NCBI GenBank assembly: GCA_012295275.1
Contig: CM022665.1
Coordinates: 8,956,476 to 9,016,475 of the forward strand
DNA length: 60,000 bases
From: Chrysomallon squamiferum
Taxonomy: Eukaryota > Mollusca > Gastropoda > Neomphalida > Peltospiridae
Direction: 5' to 3'
Positions 50,202 to 60,000 of the stretch are shown here, piece by piece. The first letter of the stretch is position 1. Each line of letters starts with the position of its first letter. The position numbers and the translations under genes are program-made. The notes under the pieces were generated by a model. The model made no database searches and was not told where the DNA came from. It was given only the letters and a program-made list of their open reading frames with translations.

Positions 50202-50302
50202 CTGGTGTTGAAACACTACATTTAGTTTTAACAAAGATGCCTTGACCTGTTCAAGATGGCTTGAAACATGATCAGTTGTTAACTTAATATGTCCAGCACA
50301 AA
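50202..50302 (-). other. Exon-like segment, antisense to ERR 3' region
   Basis: On the minus strand a good acceptor (TTATTTTGTCTTTCAG) precedes 101 bases that stay open in one frame, reading CAGHIKLTTDHVSSHLEQVK and on through a Leu-rich segment, and end in CACCAG|GTAAAT. The residues could form an amphipathic helix. I found no upstream exon with matching phase (a donor-like GTGAGAG upstream would put it out of frame), so it is either one exon of an antisense gene or chance. Confidence 0.2.
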
Positions 50303-51050
50303 CTGAAAGACAAAATAAAGAATAGTATTTCATATCATGTTTCTGTAAATGGTCTCTCACTGCACACCAAATAACTCCCTTTTTTGTCTGTTTCCAGGTA
50401 ACAAATTCTTGTTGTGATGTCTTCATTGGTGTTGTGTCCACATCTTTGTAGTCATGTTACAGTCTTGTGTTTTTTTTTGTTTCTCATTTACACAGATTTT
50501 TAGTTGAATGCATTTTTTATATTGTAGCTGGTCTATTAATAAGATCACCAGTCATCTTTACATGAAAGAGGATAATGTTTAAAAAAATAGGTAAATGTCT
50601 TCTGGATTGTGATAGAAGTAATTCTATACAAAAGAGAGAATTGTAGAAAATAGATACAGATTTTATAGTTTGAAGGGGAAAAAAACAAAAGATTCATTAT
50701 TAAGTTTTTATTTGTTTAGAAGCTGATTACAATACATTTGTCTTGCAACTTCTATTTAACAAATCTGGTTCTAAAACAAATGATATTCAGAAAAATGTAA
50801 TTTTTTAAATTTAAAATAATTAGTTACAAGCATGATATGTATTATTTTGGTAATTTTATTACTTTTTTTCTTTATTTTTTTTTCTTCTGTCATTGTGGTT
50901 TAAACATAAATAGATTAAAGTGAATATTCTCTTCATGGAGGATTTCAGCTCATATGATGTCGTCTTAAATATACATTTCCTGTATCAGTGTATGAGATCC
51001 AGAACTTTTGTAATGTCTTTATTGGGAAATTTTCCAGTTGGTAGTTTTTA

Positions 51051-51121
51051 ATATAATAATAATGATAATAATAATAATAATAATAATAACAATAATAATA
51101 ATAATAATAATAAAATAATAA
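51051..51121. repeat. (AAT)n microsatellite
   Basis: About twenty ATA/AAT units with single GAT and CAA interruptions. Confidence 0.93.
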
Positions 51122-53654
51122 ATGTTAGTGCACATTTTAAAAACAAACTTGACATTACTGATCCCACGCACACACCCCAAAATTTTATTTTTCTTCAGTA
51201 TTGCTGATTTTTATAACTTGTTTTCTTATATACTAATATTCTGCAATGATATAGGATCTATCTTAGAATCTAGGCTCAAACATGATCACTTAAGTCCAGT
51301 TAAAAAGAGAAATTTGAGTTTAGAATTTCAATATGTCAGACTTGTCTCAAATATGAGCATGTTTTATCATGGAACAATAAGTAAGAAATGTCTGTTAAAA
51401 GACTAAAACAAGGCAGCACTTTCATCATTGTTTATACGTGGTCATGTTTTTTCATTGTTACTCATTTTTATGGTGTGGAAGGTTCCAGGTATATATGAAT
51501 TGTTTTTGTTTTTTAATTTTTAAAAATTATTTCATTTTCTTTGCTTTATTATATTTTTAGAATAAAAGAAAAAAGATAAATAATTACTGTACATTTCTTA
51601 ATTTGAATTTGTCTGCAAGGCAAACTACTTATTTTTGTTGTATTTTCTTCAGCCAGAATAAATTCTGAAATGATTAAATAGTGAAGTATCCATCATAAAA
51701 TTATTTTGCATAAATTAATGTAAATGTATATCTATAGCTAAAAATGTTGAAATTTTTTTAAATCATTTATTCAGGGTTTGTTATTGTTTTTGATGAACAA
51801 CAACAAAAACAAAAAAAGCTACAGTTAAATTTCGCCAGTAGATCTTCCTTTTATGTTATAACAAATTATGATGAAATTGCCGTAAACTGTAACTGTTGCT
51901 GCTTACCTTTTATATTGTAATATAATAACATGTTAATTCTCATTTTTGAAACCTACAAAATTTTATGCATATTTTTATAAATTTAAAATGAAAGACTGTG
52001 AAATGTACTTTATTTTTTACTTTGTTACACTGATGTTCAGATAGAACTGTATTGTTGATTTGAATTTTTAAGTCTCTTAAATACAATAAGTGTAAAAACA
52101 AAAAAGTTAATTCAAGGAATGGCTTTAATTTAAATACTAAAAGAAATTTTGTCATTAAATATCTATAATTATAAAACAATTAAAAAAATTAAAATTCAGA
52201 AAAAAAAGTCAAAACCTTTCAAAATCAAATTTTTCTTTAATTATTATTTTATTTTTTCAAAACTGCTAGATCACTGCCTAGATTTCTGAATAATAATACT
52301 TGCAGTTCCAAATCCTTCAGTATAATATCATATCTTTCAGAAGATAGCTTTGATTTATTTGTAGCCTTTTTCTGAACTCCAAGTAAACAGGTTATTGACA
52401 TTTTTTGTATGGTGTGCTCTGTATTGTGTATGTGGTTTTAATTTTCATATTATGGTTTGAATTTTATGACTAACATTGTTAAATATATAACCATTCTTTT
52501 GAGTGGCATATTTAATGTTGAGCTTGTAGTCTTATAGTAGGTGAGTGTACATGGTGGAGTGATAGCTGTTAGTATTTAGTGCACATTGAATGCTGTGATA
52601 GATAATCATCAGAAGCAGTTAATGTGCATTAAATGTATTTTAGTGTTTTGGTGCAGAAATTCTAGTAATATTTACGATGGATTTCTGTCAACATGAAATG
52701 GTTCCTTTTGTCATAAATTGTCATTTGATTGCTGTAACAAATCAGTGGGTACTAAATACCTTCAGAATGGAATTTTGTTTTTAATTTTATTTTTCTCCAA
52801 TTTTGTTTTTATGGAAGTTCATTTGTCTCTGTTCACATAAATAAAAAGAAAAGTTAATAAATCTGAATCTCTCTGAGATTTGTTTAAATGTTTTTTGCAT
52901 GGACCTATTTTACAAGTTGTTTTGTCACCTCTTTTTTTTTTCTGCCATCCGTCCTTACATCATGTGATTGAAAGTAAAAAATACAAACTAAAAATGAAGC
53001 AAAACAAAAATAGTTTTAAAAGAAATCAGGGAGTGAATTAATAGGCAATACCCCAGCACCTGACTACCATAATATTACTCCCTTAGATATGGAAGTTTTA
53101 TCATTTCCTTCTATGATGTTTAATACTTAAATTCTTGAAAACATAATGTTACCTTGAATTTTGCAATTGTAATCTTAAAACATACAAAACTATAATTGTT
53201 GAAGCAGAAACTACTGTTTCTTTATTTTTTTTTTCCTATGAAACGTTTTTGTGAAAAATGCTGGTGTAAAGGTATGTATTGTGTGATACCGTATTGTGAT
53301 ACTGTATTAATACAATTATATTAAGTATTATTTAAAGGAATTGATTTGTTGTGGCTAGAAGTATTAGGCATCATAATAGAAACATATTCAAAGAGGCGTG
53401 TGCCAGATAATCTGTATAAAGGTCTATAATAATTAGATTGTATTATTAATCAGAATTAAAGATAATAGATTTGAAAAGTAAATTTTCACGCATGTACACC
53501 AACATCATGCATGCACCTGGAAACATACACTCATAAATACATACATGCACACAATTTTGCTGCAGGAAAAAATATTAAAACTGCAGCATAGAATTTAGGT
53601 TCATTGGAGTAACTAGATTTTCACCCTTGTTTTGTTGGTTGAAGTTGACATTTT

Positions 53655-53660
53655 AATAAA
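53655..53660 (+). terminator. Distal poly(A) signal candidate
   Basis: AATAAA followed by a T/G-rich stretch (TCAGTGTTATTATTTG) about 20 bases on, located about 330 bases before the point where CpG density recovers. It would fit as the distal end of the ERR transcript, but is not unique. Confidence 0.2.
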
Positions 53661-54559
53661 CATTGCAGATAATTTCAGTGTTATTATTTGTAATATACGT
53701 GTTGCATATAATTTTATTTCATTCATCCATCCACCCATCAGTCAGCCATCATCACATCATTGTTTTAAACTTGTCCAATAATATTTTTACATTTTAAATA
53801 TATTCTGTTATTTAAGCAACTGAAACCACTAAAGACCATATAATTATATATTTTATATAAATGGTAGTGGAAGGAGAGAAAAAAAAACTGTTGCAAGATA
53901 ACAGCTTTCAAAAATTATTTTTATTAATGGTAGTCATCAGAATGGAAACCAGAAACAAGATAAAAAATTTAAACCCACTTTTAATTGGTGGCAAGTACGC
54001 ATGCCGTGGCCATTCATAAACCCCGCATTTGAAGAGAACATTAAAACTTGCAACTGCTTTATTATATCGAAAACAAATGGATTGACTCCATTATGCGACC
54101 TTAATTTCTGTTGGATAAACGTTTAGATGCTTATTTTCGTACACTAAATCCACTTTTTACTGGTAATACGTAACGCCAACAGTTTATCATCTGCAAATTA
54201 ATTAATAAATGTGTGGACATATCGGCCAATTTGAAACAGAAGTGTGACGTATTTGTTTACATGATTTTAATACGAGGAATTTGTTACGTAAATGTACATG
54301 CTGTAACGGAAATTGAGGTCACGTTTCTTATCCAAGTATTGCATCATACGTGCTCGTTTTTTTTAGAAAGTATTGATAACTGATTTTGCAGTGTTATAAG
54401 CTGAAGATAACGATACTCCTTGTGAAGCATTAAAAATAGAAAACAATTATATATAATGTATGTATGTATGTATGTATAAGAGAGAGTGAGAGATAAACAA
54501 CCTTCCATTGAAGGTTTAATAATAATAATAAATGGAATATGATATTCCTGCTGTAATTT

Positions 54560-54602
<43 letters not shown>

Positions 54603-55465
54603 GTTGATCGCCGCTATCCATAATACTCTTTAAAGTATAAGAAGAGAAATAATATAAAAGATATTTCGATTCAAAATAAAATAGCACAGTAATTACAGAT
54701 ATAACTAATTTTATTAAGTCTGTTGAAAAGTTTCAGTTTTTGTTTGTATGGTTTGTATACAGTTAAATATATATTTTCATTAAACATTGGTATATAAAAA
54801 ATAAACAAAAAAAAAACCAAACACGTTCTGAACAAATAACGCTTTGTGACTTTTTGACACGGTAACCTCTTCGTAGCCTGATCTTACCTGGTCAGTTTAT
54901 GTCTAAACAGCGATAAATGTTTTGTAACAAAATAGTTAGCGCCATTAACTCGTCCATCACAACAACAAAGATAACTAATGTCGCGAAACATTTGTCATTA
55001 ACTATGCTTCTAGATAATAAACTACCAATTTACCTTTAATGCTCTGCAAAATATTTTCCTTCTTGCATCCAGTTCAGCCCGGATTAAATACGATAGACGT
55101 CTTAATTAAAACTGATATATTAATGCATCAAAAAAGCTGCAGCAGCAACAGCAACAACAACAACAACAAAAAAAAATAAAATAAAAAATAAAAAAATAAA
55201 ATAAAAAACCCAGCAGAAAACCCCAATAATGTAGTTGTTTGTTTAAAAGATTGCATTTTTATTGATGAAATACGCTTATTTTTATGGTTTTCAAGTTAAA
55301 GGCAAGATCATATATATTGTTTAGATGTGGGTGTCGGATAACTTTTACAACGCTTTCATCAGAGAACTGTTGAAGCATGCCTGCCTTGGAAACAAATTAT
55401 GATTTTGCCAGTGTTCTATTTAATAAATATTGACTGTACTTTAAGTCAGATAACACAATTAAGTA

Positions 55466-55503
55466 GTTAAACCATATCTATATTTAACCAACAGAACACA
55501 TCC
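55466..55503 (+). repeat. 38-bp repeat, copy 1
   Basis: Identical to 59376-59413 in direct orientation, 3.91 kb apart. Both start GTTAAACCATATC and end ACACATCC. Similarity fades just after (AAGCAAAAC against TAGCATAAT). Exact identity in non-coding DNA suggests recent copies of one element. Confidence 0.85.
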
Positions 55504-55659
55504 AAGCAAAACAGATCTTGCATTTCTTTATATCGAAGAGTGTATCGTTAGTCACAAAGTTATTTTTCATTTCCATACTGTGATATACTAAATACATTAT
55601 TAATAAGATTTAGATTCCGGTATCTTGTTTGTTTCTTAGCAAAAAGTGATACAGTACAG

Positions 55660-55731
55660 ATGGTTGGATTTGAACCAGATACCTTCCATTTTACCAGTAT
55701 ACAAATGCCATTTCTACCTACCATCCCATCG
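55660..55731 (-). tRNA. tRNA-like pseudogene or SINE head
   Basis: A 72-base minus-strand segment begins GATGG and ends CCATC, so five acceptor-stem pairs can form. GGTTCAAATCC at 55666-55676 is a full match to the pol III B-box and sits at the T-arm position. The T stem keeps only three pairs and the D and anticodon arms are poor, so a working tRNA is unlikely. tRNA-derived SINE or pseudogene is the best call. Confidence 0.3.
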
Positions 55732-55981
55732 ATTTCGATATGTATTTAAACATTAGGTTGCTATAACAACATATAGGGTGTAATTAATCAAAGTAAATAC
55801 TGTATTGATTAATAGCACATCCCAAATTAGCTCATTAATGATTAATCCCATAAATGGATAGAATTTATTCCATGTAATGTTTTTCTCTTTTTATTTTCCT
55901 TACATTTTGGCGTTGCATATACATAAACTTTATGTAACAGCTAAATTATTTTAATCGAGAGAAGAAAGGCACGCGCGCTTG

Positions 55982-55989
<8 letters not shown>

Positions 55990-56023
<34 letters not shown>
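55990..56023. repeat. (AC)n microsatellite
   Basis: About seventeen AC units, preceded by a short GCGCGCTTGCACACAT stretch. Confidence 0.93.
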
Positions 56024-56026
<3 letters not shown>

Positions 56027-56852
56027 CGTATACAATTATATATAAACCGGTCACGTTTGTTTAAAAGAGCAATGCCTGGAACCTAATCAGAGATAAACGC
56101 TTTTACAAACCAGCTATACAAATATGAAAGTTAAAATAAACATGTTTTATTAAGGCAGAATTGTTTATGAAATATCAGTTGTTTAAATGTATTATGATAA
56201 TAAGTGTTCTTATAGTTATATATATTATAATGGATGGAACAGTAGAACATTTTCAGATTTGGTGCTTATGCACTTTAGGAATGGTCTTTGCATATAATAT
56301 ATGGTTGACTCCTATAGAAAGCACATCGTGGGAAATTGACAGATCTTCTGTCTAATGACTGTACCATTCAGAAAGCCTAGCTTTGGGCCATGATGTATAT
56401 CCTAATAGCGATAACCCAATCTCGTGTCCATAAAACGTCTTGCGCAACTTAGGGTCCTGCGGTCATTGGCCGTGATATGAACCCTAGTGTAGATGTTCAA
56501 GAACTGTTTTAACATCACGCGTGTATTTAGTTTATTAAACATTAAAAAAAAAAAGTAAACTTAGATTCAAAAGTTATACAATATTTAGAAATCCATTAAT
56601 ATATAAAGCTTTAAATTTAAATATTATTTTTGGCTCTTGTTCGAAACTCATGAAAACAAAATTAATTTTGAAACAGTTTAAAGCAATGTACAGTTTAAAT
56701 GCAAGAGATGTATTCGATAGTATTTTAAATTCTTTATTAGTGTATTCCATCATATATAATTAGTTGTTCAGCATAATGTTGATATGACAAAAACAATTAG
56801 AGGAAAAATAAGAAGAAAAACGAAGACGATCGAACCTCTTCAAAACAAAATT

Positions 56853-56959
<107 letters not shown>

Positions 56960-57004
56960 TCAAGTACGTTTGAAGAAACTAAGTTAATACTGATGTAATA
57001 CTGT

Positions 57005-57075
57005 TATGATGCATTCTCCTGGGGCTGGAATCAATCCAGGGTCAATGAAGTAATGACTGGAGTGGTGATCCATGT
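57005..57075 (-). repeat. Possible SINE head remnant
   Basis: On the minus strand a CATTACTTCATTGACCCTGG segment is followed by GGATTGATTCC (57027-57037), close to the B-box GGTTCGATTCC. Only this box and its immediate 5' context resemble a tRNA-derived SINE. Confidence 0.25.
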
Positions 57076-57189
57076 ACGTCATTTGTGGACACTTGTTATT
57101 TATTTTATGACAGGTGACAAATCTAAGCCAGTAATCGAAAATATTTATCTGATTTAAACTCAGTCATTCTTTGGCATGTACATCTATCA

Positions 57190-57300
57190 CGATAATGATG
57201 ATGATAATTATGATGATGATGATGATGATGATGATAATAATAATAAAAAGAAGAAGAATTGGACTGATAATGGTGATGATAATAATGATGATGTTGATCA
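57190..57300. repeat. (GAT)n/(AAT)n microsatellite
   Basis: Imperfect GAT repeats with AAT and AAG blocks. The minus frame is His/Tyr/Ser-rich as a result. A similar AAT/GAT array lies at 57915-58000. Confidence 0.88.
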
Positions 57301-57914
57301 TTATCATTGTTAAATAAATATTTCATAACAAAATTTTCAATTTTTTGTTTAAAAATGACAGAACATTAACCGTTGGAAGAACGAAATCCATGGGAAAAAA
57401 AAAAAAATAAAAAAAAATAAGCCCCACATACTTTTATTTGTTTTGGAAGCTATTTGCTTAATAAGGCAAACTTTCATATGTCTATTTTATATGCAAAGTT
57501 AGCTAAATTTTATCACAAACCATACTTGAATAGAGGGAATCGTGGACTTTGGCCTACAGAAAATGAGATGTTCAGTGAAGTTAGCAGAAGTAAAACAAAT
57601 GATTAATTGCGAAATCTTCATTCAACAGGTAACATGCACAGTTTTTTTATTTCGATTTCCCAATACCGGTGATCACAATGAGCACTTTAACGTACAAATT
57701 CGGTCAGAGTATCAGCTACCAGTGTCGTTAACAAACGAGTGTGACTGTCACACAACACGTGGTTTGACCTACTTAATTCATTCTTAATATCACATCAACG
57801 TCCATTTACTGATAATAAAACCGTTTGAAAATATATGACCTGGACTCTACACTTAATAGTAATACCGAGTCATGAAAACAACTCTATAAACAACAACAAA
57901 CAACAACTGGAACG

Positions 57915-58000
57915 TAGTAATAATAATAATGAAAATAATAATAATGATGATGATGATGACGACGATGTGATTGTAACCATCATCATCATCATCATGATAA
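57915..58000. repeat. (AAT)n(GAT)n(CAT)n array
   Basis: AAT units, then GAT and GAC units, then CAT units on the + strand. The GAT and CAT halves are complementary and can fold on each other. The Asn/Asp/Ile frame across it is an artefact. Confidence 0.85.
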
Positions 58001-58670
58001 CCATACTAATAATGGTCATGATCATACTGATGATGACTGGTATAATTATGACGTTGATATGACGAAGAGCAGTGTATTATGTAACGAATGAATGAATTAA
58101 TGTTTTACGACACATTAAGTACATCAGTTACGTAATGTGAAAAGGGGGTAATTATGTATATATATGAACTGAACAATGTGGGTGATACACCAGATAAGAA
58201 CCTTTATAATTAAATTGTTTAGATAACGATGTAGATTCCAACACCAGCCACATCATTAAATGCTGATAGAAAATTATATGTACATGTATAAGTAAACAGA
58301 TTAAACAAAATTTTTGAATTACGAAGTCAGTTACATAAAAACGACGGTCAGGACACATGGTACATTAGTACGATTATAAAACACGGAAAGTATAAATACA
58401 TGAATCACCAGCAAATACTGAATAAACAAAAAACAATATATTCATAATATTAATATATGGCAAGATAATTATGATGACTAGACACATTTCTATATTTTCG
58501 GGAACTATATTTATTTCGATAAATTACTTTGTGTGTGTGAGTATGTGGTTCAAAATTATTTCTTCAGTGTTTAATTTCTGGTTTGGATGTTAAAAGACCA
58601 TTTAAAAATTAACAAATAATCACATGCGAATAGATTAGCAATAACAGATTCATTTTATGGGGTTTTTTAT

Positions 58671-58672
58671 TG

Positions 58673-58739
<67 letters not shown>

Positions 58740-58744
58740 TTATT
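58671..58744. repeat. (ATT)n(TTTA)n microsatellite
   Basis: ATT units followed by TTTA units and a GTT repeat up to about 58760, lying directly upstream of the exon-like segment at 58792. Confidence 0.93.
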
Positions 58745-58791
58745 TGTTGTTGTTGTTGTTGGCATACGGCTATGCTGATCTGCCTCTACAG

Positions 58792-58917
58792 CACACGGTT
58801 TATGGTGAGCTGACTATTTTTGACAAACGTCCTACATTCGTTTGCCAGGAGAACGACCAAGATCAGAAAACGAGTTTACCCAAGAAAACTGACGCCCTGA
58901 AGCTTTCCTTATCTCAG
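58792..58917 (+). CDS. Candidate internal exon, unknown gene
   Basis: A pyrimidine-rich acceptor (GATCTGCCTCTACAG) with a TGCTGAT branch-like motif precedes 126 bases, exactly 42 codons without a stop, ending at ATCTCAG|GTACCT. In the open frame it reads HTVYGELTIFDKRPTFVCQE and then a charged Lys/Asp/Gln-rich part ending LKLSLSQ. Codon use is unlike the AT-rich surroundings. I recognise no domain and no partner exon is visible before the window ends, so it could belong to a gene continuing to the right or be chance. Confidence 0.3.
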
Positions 58918-59375
58918 GTACCTGAATGTGAATTTCTGGGGATGACACAAAGGCTTTCCTTCCAATTAGAGTAAACAGTACGGGGTTATGTAAACTAGCT
59001 TTTGTTTACCTGTGGCCACAAACAACAATCGAGAACATGCAACATTCAAATAGACCATCAAAGCAACACCTTTAGTTTAAAGAAGTTATCGGACTGTTCA
59101 TCAAATTGATTAATTTTTGTTTTGTTTCGTCGAGGGCGGGATATCGGTGTGGGTGGTTTGAAAGAAACTGTAAACAGCAGAAAACATATCGAGAAAAACA
59201 CAAATGACATCTGAATACGCTGTTTTCGATTACAAAAAGTAGACATCCCAGCAGTGAAAAAAAAAATATAATATTGATTCATGAAGCTAAATTCAGCACA
59301 GATTTTTATATTTTATTTCTGTTTTGTATTCATTTTAATTCCAGCTTTGATCGAAAATATATGCCCTGAAAACAT

Positions 59376-59413
59376 GTTAAACCATATCTATATTTAACCA
59401 ACAGAACACATCC
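59376..59413 (+). repeat. 38-bp repeat, copy 2
   Basis: Exact copy of 55466-55503. It ends seven bases before the left arm of the hairpin at 59420, so repeat and hairpin may be parts of one small element of which the 55.5-kb copy keeps only one end. Confidence 0.85.
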
Positions 59414-59419
59414 TAGCAT

Positions 59420-59493
59420 AATACGAATGTTAAAGACACCCATGAAAATATGACCTTCTGAATACTTTCATGGCTGTATTTAACATTCGTATT
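59420..59493. repeat. 28-bp inverted repeat (hairpin, 18-base loop)
   Basis: 59420-59447 and 59466-59493 are reverse complements at 26 of 28 positions, with arms starting AATACGAATGTTAAA. The loop is 18 bases. A stem of this length looks like a small foldback element or an RNA hairpin. No poly-T terminator or promoter was identified. Confidence 0.85.
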
Positions 59494-60000
59494 AAATATT
59501 ATGTAAGTAATAATCTTTCAAATGTTGCATTGTAGTGTAACTTTGACGAGATTAAGACTTGGCTAAAATCCAGTCACTTTTATACCAAATTAATGCTTTG
59601 TTTTATTTTTACACCAGTTTTTCCTAAAAATTATAAAGTGTAAGACTTACAAATAGTTCCATGAACGTTTTTCTTTAATAATGTTAAGATTTTGAACAAC
59701 TTCAACCGTTTAAATATATTTTCTACAAGCGTTGACTGCAGTTATTAAGCTGTTTCGGCTTCATAAACGGGACGTCGCGGTCTCCAGGACAGATCTTACA
59801 GTTGTACTGGAGAAAAATGAACAGAATTAACAGTATTTTCCAACAGATTTTTCTGTCCTGCAAAGATGCATGTAAAATATCCCTTGTTGTTAGATGAAAA
59901 AGATTGGCTGCAGTGAGTTTCTTTTTTCATTGTTTGTATAATGTTAATAGTAGTATATGACACAAGCCCATTCTTCAAAGCATTATCATCTAATACATGA

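Larger units (their letters stand above)
47036..53990 (+). other. ERR 3' UTR and 3' flank, CpG-poor
   Basis: AT-rich DNA with no convincing gene on the + strand. It remains CpG-poor until about 53.99 kb, where CpG abruptly returns, so transcription may run through most of it. It holds microsatellites at 48351-48530 and 51051-51121 and poly-T tracts at 49291-49313 and 49958-49988. One exon-like segment lies on the minus strand at 50202-50302. If it is all one 3' UTR it would be near 6.7 kb, long but possible. Confidence 0.45.

Noticed and set aside
51122-51406. 94-codon plus-strand frame in the ERR 3' region
   Set aside because: No domain, no splice context, and composition like the surrounding AT-rich DNA.
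55660-55731. Functional tRNA gene
   Set aside because: B-box is perfect and the length fits, but T stem, D arm and anticodon arm do not pair well enough for a working tRNA.

Overview
The window looks like AT-rich invertebrate nuclear DNA, most likely from a mollusc and possibly a gastropod. This is inferred from large introns, abundant and long microsatellites, tRNA-like retroposon fragments and the protein sequence of the one clear gene. There are no prokaryotic features such as operons, ribosome binding sites or dense ORFs. One gene is certain: an estrogen-related receptor (ERR, NR3B nuclear receptor family) on the + strand. Its six coding exons were reconstructed from canonical splice sites and matching phases: 27571-28018, 34462-34578, 41941-42057, 45391-45573, 46167-46439 and 46794-47035. 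Counted from the internal ATG at 27619 the protein is 443 residues, with a complete two-zinc-finger DNA-binding domain, a hinge and a ligand-binding domain ending in an AF-2 helix.

Layout. 1-11.4 kb: no recognisable gene, CpG-containing AT-rich DNA with low-complexity tracts. 11.48-11.64 kb: a possible promoter and first exon (Met-Ser-Asp-Asp-Glu then a GTGAGT donor), in phase with the first ERR exon. 11.7-24.3 kb: non-coding, rich in microsatellites. 24.34-24.45 kb: a second possible promoter and first exon with a short upstream ORF and a GTGAGT donor. 25.5-54.0 kb: the ERR gene body, introns and a long 3' flank, strikingly poor in CpG. 35.5-38.3 kb: a 2.8-kb DNA element with about 620-bp terminal inverted repeats inside intron 2. 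54-60 kb: CpG-containing DNA with repeats, tRNA-like SINE fragments, a strong hairpin and one exon-like segment that I cannot name.

Most interesting points. (1) The inverted-repeat element inside the ERR intron carries, in each arm, a cluster of AGGTCA nuclear-receptor half-sites, including an exact TCAAGGTCA (the ERR response element), a DR2 and a DR6. It could place ERR binding sites in the ERR gene itself. (2) A 21-nt segment with good splice sites lies 133 bp after the second zinc-finger exon. It would insert seven residues in frame between the zinc fingers and the C-terminal extension that reads the 5' flank of the response element. (3) The CpG-poor block has sharp edges and probably marks the germline-methylated transcription unit. 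This favours a start near 24.4 kb and an end near 53.7-54 kb. All promoter, alternative-exon and methylation statements are inferences from sequence alone.
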